From assembly GCA_963833465.1 (NCBI GenBank), contig CAWHXW010000003.1, positions 620,001 through 684,000 on the forward strand: 64,000 bases of DNA, given 5' to 3'. A model generated the notes under the pieces. The model saw nothing but the letters and a program-made list of their open reading frames with translations. It did not search any database and was not told where the DNA came from. This stretch comes from Fen-1298 sp963833465. GTDB taxonomy: Bacteria > Bacteroidota > Ignavibacteria > UBA10030. A program made the translations under genes and the position numbers. Shown one piece after another: positions 27,880 to 36,542 of the stretch (its first letter is position 1; each line of letters starts with the position of its first letter).

Positions 27880-28806
27880 TTATCCAAGGTACCGCATAAA
27901 AAAAGATGCGATGGCATTTTTGTACGTTCGACCGCCGACTTCCCACACATCATTATGCCCGGCTCCTTCAATGAGAATAAGGCGCTTTGGTTCATTTGCC
28001 GCATCAAACAGTAATTGAGAGTAATCAGATTTAATAAACGAATCGTTTTTTCCGTGAACAATTAAAATCGGAACGTGCACACGTTTTATGTCTTTAATCG
28101 GTGCGACAAGTCTTGCTTTGAAGTTTGCCATTTTCTGTGATTGCATTAATGCGATGTTTCGTAGGAAATGCCAAGGAAGTTTGATAATCCGTTTTTGGTA
28201 ATCGACGAAGACAATCCGCAATGCAGTATATGACCCTTCTGAAATGACGCAGGCAATCCGTGAATCAATGGCAGCAGCTTGAATTGCCACAGCTCCGCCC
28301 ATCGATGTTCCGAAGATACCTATTTTACCAATCTTAATTCCTTTTCTTGACTGCAAATAAGAAATTATTGCCGAGACATCATGCTTTTCATAAAAACCGT
28401 ACGTGCAATAATAACCTTCGCTTTCACCATGCTGGCGTGAATCGTATAGGAAAATATTGAATCCTCTATCGTAAAGAGATCGTGCAAAAGGCACACCTGC
28501 GATTTTGCAATCGCCGACTCCGTGCAAATAGATGATAGTGCCGCGAGCTTTTTTCTTTTGACGCACGAACCAGCAGTTTAATTTCAATCCATCAAAAGTT
28601 TCTACTGCTACATTTTCTTGAGGAAGTTCGGCATCTTTCGGTTCCAGTAAATTTGTGAAGCGTCCGTACCAGTCTTTCTTACGCCTAACCGGTTTTAATA
28701 GAATGAGCGGCCCAGCAACGAGAAGGACAAATATCGTCTGAATAAAAAAGAGAATGAATAGAATGAATAAATTATAAATGATTTCCATTGATGTTCGGTA
28801 TTTCAA
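27880..28806 (-). CDS. Membrane-anchored alpha/beta hydrolase
   Basis: A 308-residue alpha/beta hydrolase; Met at residue 7 is an alternative start. One N-terminal membrane segment (about 8-35, FILFILFFIQTIFVLLVAG) anchors it. The nucleophile elbow is GTSMGGA, with the acid in VHGKNDSF and the His in GAGHND. It resembles the BAAT/FrsA-like serine hydrolases often annotated as cell-surface hydrolases. The substrate is unknown. It is convergent with rlmD. Confidence 0.87.
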   Translation of the reverse strand: MKYRTSMEIIYNLFILFILFFIQTIFVLLVAGPLILLKPVRRKKDWYGRFTNLLEPKDAELPQENVAVETFDGLKLNCWFVRQKKKARGTIIYLHGVGDCKIAGVPFARSLYDRGFNIFLYDSRQHGESEGYYCTYGFYEKHDVSAIISYLQSRKGIKIGKIGIFGTSMGGAVAIQAAAIDSRIACVISEGSYTALRIVFVDYQKRIIKLPWHFLRNIALMQSQKMANFKARLVAPIKDIKRVHVPILIVHGKNDSFIKSDYSQLLFDAANEPKRLILIEGAGHNDVWEVGGRTYKNAIASFFMRYLG

Positions 28807-28955
28807 ATCGGATTAAAAAAACTCTATTAGAATATATCAAGGCATAAGGATGGAAGCAAGTTGTTGCAGGCAATCGCGGGCTTGAATGAAGCCGTATCAC
28901 TTACTATCTTTGATTTAAGTCCCCAACCTTTTCAACAGACTAAAGGTCTAATTCT

Positions 28956-29564
28956 ATGTCTGACGAACAAAGGAATTCCGAAAGTATGGCATTCAACGAC
29001 ACTGAACTGATTATGCAATCCCAGCAAGGAAATATGGACGCATTTGAACAGCTTGTTCAGCGGTACGATAAGCGGGTCCTGACCATCGCAGCAAGCTACG
29101 TAAGCTGCTCCGATGATGCAAAAGATATTTATCAAGAGGTATTCCTTCGGGTTTATAAAAGTTTGTCGAAATTTCAGTTTAAAAGTGAGTTCTCGACTTG
29201 GCTCTTTCGGATTACGACTAATGTTTGTTTAAGTCATCGGATGCGCGGGCGAAGACATTCACATGCATCGCTCGATCAAAATGTGAACGATGAAGATGGA
29301 AAACCGCATGCGTTAAAAGATACATTGTCCGATAATACTACTACCGATCAGCAATTGCACGATGCAGAGATTTCGACAAGAATCGAACAAGCGTTAAATG
29401 TTCTCTCGCCGCGACAAAGAATGGTGTTTTCATTAAGGCACTATGACGGTAATAAATTGAAAGAGATTGCCGAAATTATGAAATGCAGCGAAGGAACTGT
29501 AAAAAGATATTTATTTGAAGCGACGGCTCGACTGCGAAAACAGTTAAAAGATTTTGCGAATTGA
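28956..29564 (+). CDS. ECF-type RNA polymerase sigma factor (module 1)
   Basis: A 202-residue ECF sigma factor. Region 2 (about residues 25-95) contains DAKDIYQEVFLRVY and FSTWLFRITTNVCLSHRMR. Region 4 (about 145-200) contains LSPRQRMVFSLRHYDG and the helix-turn-helix EIAEIMKCSEGTVKRYLFEA. It directs RNA polymerase to a small regulon, normally including its own operon. The next gene is its anti-sigma factor, starting 19 nt after the stop. Confidence 0.95.
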   Translation: MSDEQRNSESMAFNDTELIMQSQQGNMDAFEQLVQRYDKRVLTIAASYVSCSDDAKDIYQEVFLRVYKSLSKFQFKSEFSTWLFRITTNVCLSHRMRGRRHSHASLDQNVNDEDGKPHALKDTLSDNTTTDQQLHDAEISTRIEQALNVLSPRQRMVFSLRHYDGNKLKEIAEIMKCSEGTVKRYLFEATARLRKQLKDFAN

Positions 29565-29583
29565 TGATAACGAGGAACAAAAT

Positions 29584-30561
29584 ATGAAACACAAACAATT
29601 TGAAGAATGGCTGCAGCTTTCCTTATACAATGAATTGAATAAACGAGAACAAGAAGTTCTCAATAATCATCTCACAACATGTGAACGGTGTCGGGTTGAT
29701 TTAAGTGAATTGAAAAAAATCCATTCGATGCTGGCACATCGTCAACCGGTGGTTGTGGAAGAATCATCGTTGCAAGAAGTACGAAGAAGTCTGCGCTTAC
29801 GAATTCATGATATATCTGCACAAAAATCTATGTGGATGAAAATGCAAAGCACTATTGATGGAATGCTTGCTCCGTCGTTTCAAATCGCATTGGGTGTAGT
29901 TATGACATTCATGATCGGAATACTTGTCGGCTATTTCGTTTTCAAATCGCCTTCTGAAAAAAACTTAGCATTGCGGCAGGCGAAATTTGCAACATATGGA
30001 ATGGAGACTGGAGAATCTCAAATAACCAATATTCACTTTGTTGATCGTAATGTACAGAATGGAGATGTGGAGTTCACATTTGAAACGATTACACCGATGC
30101 GTATTTACGGAAATGTCAATGATGAGAGTGTGCAGAAAGTACTTGCTCGCGCTCTTGTTAGTGATCTGAACGCCGGCATCCGGTTGCGTGCCGTGAGTAT
30201 TATAGGTACACAAGCTGATCAAAAACAGATCGGCATTCCAGTGCTTGATCCAGAAGTTAAAACCACTCTTATAACGGTATTGCTTAAGGATCGGAATCTC
30301 GGCGTTCGGAAAGAAGCTCTTAATGTGCTTAAAAATTATTTGCCTGATCCGGTTATCGTACGAGCATTCCTAAATGTTTTAGCGAACGAAAAAAATACAG
30401 GTTTGAAAATTACAGCAATCAATTCGCTAGATTTATCTAAATATGAAAACCAGCCGGTGAACCGCGAAATTCTTGAGATGTTCAAGAACAAAGCGCAATC
30501 GGACGATAACAACTATATTAGAATCAAAGCGAAGTTAGCCTTGCAGGAGGTGCAAAAATGA
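29584..30561 (+). CDS. Anti-sigma factor with zinc-finger N-terminus and HEAT-like repeats
   Basis: 325 residues from the ATG at 29584, which has a GAGG ten bases before it; the frame is open ten codons further upstream. The N-terminal anti-sigma domain carries HLTTCERC, the HCC part of a zf-HC2 motif. One membrane segment follows at about 100-120 (ALGVVMTFMIGILVGYFVF). The periplasmic part ends with two or three HEAT-like helical repeats (ALVSDLNAGIRLRAVSI, VLLKDRNLGVRKEALNVLK), unusual for an anti-sigma factor and a likely ligand-sensing surface. It overlaps the next gene by 4 nt (ATGA). Confidence 0.88.
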   Translation: MKHKQFEEWLQLSLYNELNKREQEVLNNHLTTCERCRVDLSELKKIHSMLAHRQPVVVEESSLQEVRRSLRLRIHDISAQKSMWMKMQSTIDGMLAPSFQIALGVVMTFMIGILVGYFVFKSPSEKNLALRQAKFATYGMETGESQITNIHFVDRNVQNGDVEFTFETITPMRIYGNVNDESVQKVLARALVSDLNAGIRLRAVSIIGTQADQKQIGIPVLDPEVKTTLITVLLKDRNLGVRKEALNVLKNYLPDPVIVRAFLNVLANEKNTGLKITAINSLDLSKYENQPVNREILEMFKNKAQSDDNNYIRIKAKLALQEVQK

Positions 30562-31706
30562 AAACGCGAACTCGAATACTTATTGCTGTCAGTGCGGTAT
30601 TATTTGCAATAACAATTGCTATAGCAGGAGAAGAAGAGGGTACATCGAAATCCTTTAACGTTGGCAAAGGGGGGACGTTCGAAATCTCTACAAGTGTTGG
30701 AGATATTCGAATTTCGACTTGGGATAAAAACGAAGTGTACGTGAATGTAGAAGGCCTTGATGATGAAGATGTAAGCCATTTGAAGATGTCGCAGAGTGGA
30801 AATGGTGTTCGTGTTACATATCGAACACACTGGGATGATGGATCCGGTCATGTTCGTTTCAATGTGAATGTGCCGTCGCAATTCAACCTTGATCTTAATA
30901 CATCGGGTGGTAATTTGGAAGTAAAAGGAGCTATTACAGGTAAGATCGATGGTTCAACATCAGGCGGCGATATCAAACTAGGAAATATATTTAGCGGCCC
31001 AATTGATATGTCAACATCTGGAGGAGATATTTCTACTGGAAAACTTGAAGGAGAAGGGCATCTTAAAACCGCAGGCGGCAATATACATGTAGGCAGTGTA
31101 AATGGCTCACTTTATGTCAGCACATCAGGTGGAGATATTCAAGTAGAAACTGTATCAAAAATTCTTGATGCAAAAACGGCAGGCGGCGATATTAAAATTG
31201 GTGATGTCGGCGGAGAAGTTAATGTTTCGACTTCCGGCGGGGATGTTAGCGTTGGCAAGGTTTCGGGGAAAGCGACACTCAGCACGGCTGGCGGCGACAT
31301 CGAGTTGCAGGGTGCCAGCGGTAAGGTAGATGCAAGAACTTCAGGCGGAGATGTGAAATTACAAAATATCACCGGCACGATTGATGCGAAGACAGCAGGT
31401 GGTGAGGTTGAAGCAGAACTGATTCCGAGCGGCAAAGGCGGCAGCAGACTTTCATCATCGGGCGGAGATGTGCGGCTTTATATAGATGAGAATTCTAAAG
31501 CTACAATCGAAGCTACAATTCGTCTCGATGGATGGGGCTGGAAAAAAAGCCGTTATGTTGTGAAATCAGAATTTCCAAAAGATTCATACGAAACAGATGA
31601 AGAAGACGGTGAAATCCGTGCTGTCTATAAACTCAACGGCGGCGGTGAAGTAATCGAACTAAGCACTTCGAATTCGAATATAGAAATACATAAGTTGCGT
31701 CGATAA
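30558..31706 (+). CDS. Exported DUF4097 beta-strand repeat protein (copy A)
   Basis: A 382-residue protein with a signal peptide (residues 1-23). The body is a DUF4097 beta-solenoid: about ten short repeats, roughly 18-20 residues apart, each with a T-[SA]-GG-[DEN] turn (STSGGDIKLG, KTAGGDIKIG and so on). Such proteins are thought to sit in the periplasm or on the outer membrane. Their exact function is not established, but they commonly neighbour ECF/anti-sigma genes. It is translationally coupled to the anti-sigma gene. A paralogue lies at 32.8 kb. Confidence 0.88.
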   Translation: MKTRTRILIAVSAVLFAITIAIAGEEEGTSKSFNVGKGGTFEISTSVGDIRISTWDKNEVYVNVEGLDDEDVSHLKMSQSGNGVRVTYRTHWDDGSGHVRFNVNVPSQFNLDLNTSGGNLEVKGAITGKIDGSTSGGDIKLGNIFSGPIDMSTSGGDISTGKLEGEGHLKTAGGNIHVGSVNGSLYVSTSGGDIQVETVSKILDAKTAGGDIKIGDVGGEVNVSTSGGDVSVGKVSGKATLSTAGGDIELQGASGKVDARTSGGDVKLQNITGTIDAKTAGGEVEAELIPSGKGGSRLSSSGGDVRLYIDENSKATIEATIRLDGWGWKKSRYVVKSEFPKDSYETDEEDGEIRAVYKLNGGGEVIELSTSNSNIEIHKLRR

Positions 31707-31768
31707 AGAAGGTATTTGACGTATAACTTTACTTGTGTAGCAATTGTAAAAACAAAATGAGATAACAA

Positions 31769-32605
31769 ATGAAAAGGAAACTATTTATTCTATCACAGAT
31801 TTTATTTCTACTTTTTCTGCGTGCCGGTTGCGAGAATATAATTTATTGTCAAAATAGTAAACAAGATACGATACCAACTAAAATTATCGGTCTCTCTAAT
31901 GGTTGTAAATTAGTTTTAGATGCAAAGATAAACTTAGCTGATACTATCACAATTGAGATAGTTAACGGAATTCGTGGCAGAATACAACGTATTCAAGAGT
32001 TAATACCAGTTGATAGCGCAACTGTCAATCTATCAATAAATACTGAAAATATTTTACCAGTTTGGGGGATTGGAGCTAAGACCATTAGTAATCAAATCAA
32101 CCAACATAAAGTAGAAACCATAGAGATATATTACGATCCTAAGCATCCAAATTTTAAAACAAGAAATATTATTCGCACATTGGTTCACGAATTTCACCAT
32201 GTCGGCCGCGTCCGCATGCCTAATTTTCAACTTACTTTACTCGAATGTATGGTCAACGAAGGACTTGCAGACCATTTTATGGCTGAAGTCCTCAATTGCG
32301 AACTCACTCCTTTTGATACTGCTCTTACTGATGAACAAATCAAACAAAATATGATTAGGGTAAAACCATTTTTACGCACTAAATTTGATTCTTGGACTAA
32401 GGAATTCAATGATAAATATTTTGTTCCATGGATGTTTGGCAGAACGGGAGATGATCCAATTCCCCATTGGACTGGTTATGCAATCGGTTGGAGAATAGTT
32501 GAAAATTATCTAAAAGCTCATCCTGAAGCTCGTGCATCATCTTTAGTATGGACATCTCCTGAGATCATTACCAGTTCAACGCCTGAATTAATAGTTTCAA
32601 AATAA
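31769..32605 (+). CDS. DUF2268-like Zn-dependent protease, putative lipoprotein
   Basis: A 278-residue exported protein. The N-terminal hydrophobic stretch ends in LRAGC, an acceptable lipobox with Cys21. A gluzincin motif LVHEFHHVGRVR (HExxH) is followed by CMVNEGLADHF, whose Glu would be the third ligand, as in DUF2268 predicted proteases. It lies between the two DUF4097 genes on the same strand, with gaps of 62 and about 220 nt. Its base composition looks a little more AT-rich than theirs, so it may be an insertion into the locus. Confidence 0.75.
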   Translation: MKRKLFILSQILFLLFLRAGCENIIYCQNSKQDTIPTKIIGLSNGCKLVLDAKINLADTITIEIVNGIRGRIQRIQELIPVDSATVNLSINTENILPVWGIGAKTISNQINQHKVETIEIYYDPKHPNFKTRNIIRTLVHEFHHVGRVRMPNFQLTLLECMVNEGLADHFMAEVLNCELTPFDTALTDEQIKQNMIRVKPFLRTKFDSWTKEFNDKYFVPWMFGRTGDDPIPHWTGYAIGWRIVENYLKAHPEARASSLVWTSPEIITSSTPELIVSK

Positions 32606-32685
32606 GTGTTATTGAATATCAATTTGAATTTTATCGTATAGGTCATAATAAAAGCAATATATAAACGCACTGACAATGATTGGGT

Positions 32686-32799
32686 ATGTTGTTAATAAAA
32701 GTTGTAAATGAAGAGATTGAACTCAGTCCATCACGTATCGAATTCAAAAGTTATGACATTAATAATGTGATACAATTAATTGATGTGAATAAAAATTAA
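32686..32799 (+). CDS. Possible 37-residue peptide or gene remnant
   Basis: An ATG-initiated frame (MLLIKVVNEEIELS...) of 37 codons between the protease and the second DUF4097 gene. It has no good Shine-Dalgarno and no recognised family. The residue pattern looks protein-like, so it may be a fragment of a lost gene. Confidence 0.2.
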   Translation: MLLIKVVNEEIELSPSRIEFKSYDINNVIQLIDVNKN

Positions 32800-32826
32800 C
32801 CAACAGAAAGTTTGCGGAGGATATTC

Positions 32827-33930
32827 ATGAAAAAGATTCTAGTGTTTCTTTTGATGTTTCTTGTAATCTTATCACTTTCGATTTCTCAAAAGAAATCAAA
32901 TGACGAGCCCGATTTTCAAACTAAAACATTTACAGTTCAGAAAGGCGGATTGCTTGAAGTCGATGTCGAACCGGGTGCAGTACGAATCGAACCATGGTCA
33001 AAAGATGAAGTATCTATTGAAGCAGAAGGTATTGATGAACGGCATCCGGATCGTCTTGTGATGACGCAGTCCGGAAAAAATGTTGCAGTAAAGTACAGAG
33101 ACTCGCGGCACAATGTTGATCATTTGGAATTCATCATAAATATTCCATCTAATTACAATGTTAACATTCAAACATCCGGCGGCAGCATTACGCTAAGAGA
33201 TATCCTTACCGGTGATTTCACAGCAGAAACTAAGGGAGGCGGTATTAAAATTGATCATATTATCGGCAAGGTCGATCTCGAAACAGGCGGCGGCAGCATT
33301 AAAGTAGAAAAAGTTGAAGGCGATGCCGAAATGAAAACTGGAGGTGGCAGCATCGAGACTGGAACTATCACGGGAATTTTAAGTGCAAGAACCGGGGGCG
33401 GCAGTATTACATTTCGTGAGACTGGTGGAAAAGTAAATGCATCAACAGGCGGTGGAAGCATTAAAGTAGAAAACGCAAAGGAATGGATTGATGTATCAAC
33501 CGGAGGCGGTGGCGTGTATATACATGGAGCAAAGTACGGAGCTAAAGTAAAAACCGGCGGAGGGGGTATCGAAATGGAAGATATCAACGGAGTAGTAAAT
33601 GTGACAACAGGCGGCGGAAGTATTAGTTGTGAACTTACTCCAGGCGAGAAAGGTAACAGCACAATTACAACCGGCGGCGGTGAAATTGAACTCACTCTTC
33701 CCGAAAATGCTAAATGTATTGTTGAAGCGACCATTAATGCAAGTCACGGATGGTGGGGAAAGCGTCATAAAAAATGTTCAATTCATTCCGATTTCAAAGC
33801 AGATAAATATGAAGGCGATCAAGACAGCAATGAAATCCGCGCTGTGTATTCAATAAATGGCGGCGGTCCTATTATAACACTTGAAACATCGGAGAGCGAT
33901 ATTGAAATAAAGAAAATGTCTGCTAAATAA
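32827..33930 (+). CDS. Exported DUF4097 beta-strand repeat protein (copy B)
   Basis: 367 residues from the ATG at 32827, eight bases after GCGGAGG. Signal peptide MKKILVFLLMFLVILSLSIS. It is a DUF4097 solenoid like copy A, but with a T-GGG-S turn (TGGGSIKVEK, TGGGSIETGT and similar) repeated about nine times. Both copies share the end pattern EIRAVYxxNGGG. They are old paralogues, since the repeat turn differs throughout. A terminator follows. Confidence 0.88.
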   Translation: MKKILVFLLMFLVILSLSISQKKSNDEPDFQTKTFTVQKGGLLEVDVEPGAVRIEPWSKDEVSIEAEGIDERHPDRLVMTQSGKNVAVKYRDSRHNVDHLEFIINIPSNYNVNIQTSGGSITLRDILTGDFTAETKGGGIKIDHIIGKVDLETGGGSIKVEKVEGDAEMKTGGGSIETGTITGILSARTGGGSITFRETGGKVNASTGGGSIKVENAKEWIDVSTGGGGVYIHGAKYGAKVKTGGGGIEMEDINGVVNVTTGGGSISCELTPGEKGNSTITTGGGEIELTLPENAKCIVEATINASHGWWGKRHKKCSIHSDFKADKYEGDQDSNEIRAVYSINGGGPIITLETSESDIEIKKMSAK

Positions 33931-33961
33931 TCGCTTCTCCAGTTACTAATTTTATTTTGGA

Positions 33962-33993
33962 AAGCCGTCACTTTTGATGACGGCTTTTTTTTG
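33962..33993 (+). terminator. Rho-independent terminator after DUF4097 copy B
   Basis: GCCGTCA (33964-33970) and TGACGGC (33978-33984) form a 7-bp stem with loop CTTTTGA, followed by eight Ts. The sequence is almost identical to the terminator at 36.46 kb. Confidence 0.9.
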
Positions 33994-34141
33994 TGAGCAA
34001 AATGACCTTTTTCAAGTATAAAATTTAATAACAGTTATCCTGGAATTGTTTGCATTCTGTCCATCTCCGTCAAATAGCTTCCTTACACTTTAACCTTTAT
34101 CTTATTGTGTCGTATCATTACAAGAACAAAGACACCTTTGT

Positions 34142-34717
34142 ATGCAAAATATAACAACTGAACAGCTGGAAAAACTAATCACAAATGCCAAGAACGGCGA
34201 TGTCAGTGCTTTTGGGAAAATCGTCAACGATCACCAGTCATACGCATATGCTATTGCCTTTAGGTTCTTCTGTGATGAAGATGATGCCGAAGATGTTGTT
34301 CAGGAAAGCTTTATCAGAATATGGAATCACATAAAAGATTTTGATTTGAGAATAAAATTTACAACATGGATGTACAGGATTGTTGTCAATCTTTGTTATG
34401 ACAAAGCGAAGTCCAATAGGAGAAGAACTAGAGTATTTGCAAGATTGAATGATGATTCATCTAAAAACGGCTATATCGAAAATGCAAATATAGAACAAAA
34501 TTTAACAAATAAAGAAACAACGGCATTGATCAAACATATTGCTGGTGGATTATCAGAAAAGCAGCGAATGATTTTTCTGCTGAGAGATTTACAGGACTTG
34601 ACCATTGAAGAAGTTATCGATATTACTGGTATGTCCGAATCGGCGATAAAAACAAACCTGTTCTATGCGAGACAAAACATCAGAAAGAAATTAGCTATGC
34701 TAGAGGTAAGTGTATGA
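34142..34717 (+). CDS. ECF-type RNA polymerase sigma factor (module 2)
   Basis: A 191-residue ECF sigma factor. Region 2 includes DAEDVVQESFIRIWNHIKDF and FTTWMYRIVVNLCYDKAK; region 4 includes LSEKQRMIFLLRDLQDLTIEEV and ITGMSESAIKTNLFYARQNI. It differs clearly from the sigma factor at 29 kb, so the two likely read different promoters. A short CAAAG/CTTTG stem abuts the start codon (34129-34140) and there is no Shine-Dalgarno, as is common in this phylum. The stop overlaps the next start (ATGA). Confidence 0.94.
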   Translation: MQNITTEQLEKLITNAKNGDVSAFGKIVNDHQSYAYAIAFRFFCDEDDAEDVVQESFIRIWNHIKDFDLRIKFTTWMYRIVVNLCYDKAKSNRRRTRVFARLNDDSSKNGYIENANIEQNLTNKETTALIKHIAGGLSEKQRMIFLLRDLQDLTIEEVIDITGMSESAIKTNLFYARQNIRKKLAMLEVSV

Positions 34718-35463
34718 CGTGCAGAGAACTACAACAACTTCTATACTCAGCAAGAATCGAAGATTTCGATCCCGCTGAGAGAGAATTCTTAGAGAAACAT
34801 CTTATTGATTGCGATGCCTGCAAAACCGTATTTCAAGAGGTATCGAAAGCGGATCAGATACTTGAAAGAATCAAGGAAGCAACACCTCGCATTCGAAACG
34901 ACCGCGCGTTGACAGAATCCATTGTCGGTGCAATCAGCAGTGGAAAGAAATCATCGGTGTATGCTGGAATAAACACCTTTCTTGATAGTTTGAATGACAT
35001 ATTCAGCTTGAGTTCCATTCGGTTTGCATGCAGTCTCGCGATCCTCTTGTGTGGAATGACGTACGTGTTTATGGAATACAACGATATAAAGTCAATCGTG
35101 AGTCTGGAACAAAGACTGGGTGGAAAAAGTGAATTTAACAGTGCGGATATATTCCGGCAAGAAATCAATGTCTTAAACTTTCTGCGTGACCTCTACAATC
35201 TATCGAATGGAACTAGATCGTCTGTAGGATTGACAAACACAATGGTTCTTATGAAGAAAGCGGATTTACAAGTTCTGCTCAAAGGATACGAGGGATTAGA
35301 TGAAGCATCGCGGGCACGCTTAGACGAAATATGGAGGAAATATAATAAAGAGGAATCTTCCGTCATCGGTTCTGAAAAAAATCGTGTAGAAATAAACGCT
35401 CTTCGAAATGAAATCGAGCAATTAAAGAAGGAACTAGACCAAGGTAACCATAAGGAAAAATGA
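34714..35463 (+). CDS. Anti-sigma factor, zf-HC2 type
   Basis: 249 residues. The N-terminus has the zinc-binding HLIDCDACKTVF (H-x3-C-x2-C). One membrane segment lies near 107-125 (FACSLAILLCGMTYVFM). The rest (about 125-249) is largely helical and ends in a coiled coil (EINALRNEIEQLKKELDQ). It is translationally coupled on both sides by 4-nt overlaps, forming a compact sigma/anti-sigma/effector operon. Confidence 0.85.
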   Translation: MTCRELQQLLYSARIEDFDPAEREFLEKHLIDCDACKTVFQEVSKADQILERIKEATPRIRNDRALTESIVGAISSGKKSSVYAGINTFLDSLNDIFSLSSIRFACSLAILLCGMTYVFMEYNDIKSIVSLEQRLGGKSEFNSADIFRQEINVLNFLRDLYNLSNGTRSSVGLTNTMVLMKKADLQVLLKGYEGLDEASRARLDEIWRKYNKEESSVIGSEKNRVEINALRNEIEQLKKELDQGNHKEK

Positions 35464-36434
35464 CAATGGAGAGAAAAATAGCATACCTATTTATTGCGAT
35501 CATCACATTCATTATGTTGACTGCCTTTGATTGCAAAAATGATTATAAGACAACGACAAAAATCAATAGTGACGGATCGTGCGTGAGGATTGTAGCTGTT
35601 AATCCCGTTCAGGATACGTCGTCATCCTTTCCTGTACCGACGGATAAGAGCTGGGAGATTCGGTTGGAAGGTGACACAGAGAAAGTCTATGTTGCCAGTA
35701 AAAAGTTCGATGATGTCAACCAAATGAATAACGAGTATAAAAGAGGAGAAAAAGTTGGCGTGGACATCAAATTTGAAAAGAAATTCAGATGGTTCTATAC
35801 GTACTTCTGCTATCGGGAAACGTATAAGCCCTGCTTTCAGATTCAGAAAATTCCCATCCGCACTTTTTTGACCAAAGAAGAGTATACTCAGTATGAGAAT
35901 GGGGATACCAGTAAAGCATTAAAGAAAAGACTGGACGATTTTTTTGTAGCAAATATCTTTGAAGAATTTTATAGTAAGCTAATTGATTCGGTGGAGAGTA
36001 TTCACGATCCATCGCTTCCAGCGAATTTTTTTATCGCGAAAAAAAAGGAAATTGATTTTCGCGAGATGGAGCATAACACGAAAGATATAGTTAAATATTT
36101 AGAGAGAGTCCTTGGCCTAAAGTTATCGGGTAAATTGGAACGACAAATTGATAATATTAGCAAATCGATAGACGCTAAAATCGAATTTATGAAGAATACG
36201 AGTGCCGATTATATTAACGAAGTGGTAATGCCCGGTATCATCTTGAACACTAATGCAAATACGGTGGAAGGGAGCAAAGTCGTATGGCATTTTAATGAGG
36301 ACAAGTTCACATTCATAAGCTATACAATGAATGTCGAAACTCGCATTGCAAATCCTTGGGCAAATTATACGACCGGTGGAGTGTTAATTGTGTTAGTTGC
36401 TCTGCTGATGTTGCCGCGACTTCGAAGAAAATAG
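35460..36434 (+). CDS. Hypothetical envelope protein, third gene of the ECF module 2 operon
   Basis: A 324-residue protein I do not recognise. The N-terminal hydrophobic segment ends at LTAFDCKND, a poor lipobox, so it may be a signal anchor. A long soluble region follows with several aromatic residues (RWFYTYFCYRETYKPCF). A C-terminal membrane segment (GGVLIVLVALLMLP) with a basic tail RLRRK ends the protein. The topology is consistent with a periplasmic domain held in the inner membrane. Coupling to the anti-sigma gene suggests it is part of the sensing or response. Confidence 0.7.
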   Translation: MTMERKIAYLFIAIITFIMLTAFDCKNDYKTTTKINSDGSCVRIVAVNPVQDTSSSFPVPTDKSWEIRLEGDTEKVYVASKKFDDVNQMNNEYKRGEKVGVDIKFEKKFRWFYTYFCYRETYKPCFQIQKIPIRTFLTKEEYTQYENGDTSKALKKRLDDFFVANIFEEFYSKLIDSVESIHDPSLPANFFIAKKKEIDFREMEHNTKDIVKYLERVLGLKLSGKLERQIDNISKSIDAKIEFMKNTSADYINEVVMPGIILNTNANTVEGSKVVWHFNEDKFTFISYTMNVETRIANPWANYTTGGVLIVLVALLMLPRLRRK

Positions 36435-36458
36435 TTGTAAAATATGAAATCACAACTT

Positions 36459-36491
36459 GAGCCGTTATCTTTGATGACGGCTTTTTTTTTG
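36459..36491 (+). terminator. Rho-independent terminator of ECF module 2
   Basis: GCCGTTA (36461-36467) pairs with TGACGGC (36475-36481) with one G-T pair, followed by nine Ts. It is a near-copy of the terminator at 33.96 kb, sharing CTTTTGATGACGGCTTT-like sequence. Confidence 0.9.
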
Positions 36492-36542
36492 TTATAATAT
36501 TATGATTGTACTTTTATACAACAAGCGGAAAGCAGTCAAAAT

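Noticed and set aside
30848..33768. Long minus-strand open frames opposite the DUF4097 genes, with Pro/Ser repeats
   Set aside because: They are mirror images of the GGD/GGS repeats of the real genes (antisense of Gly-Gly codons gives Pro-Pro); no start signals.
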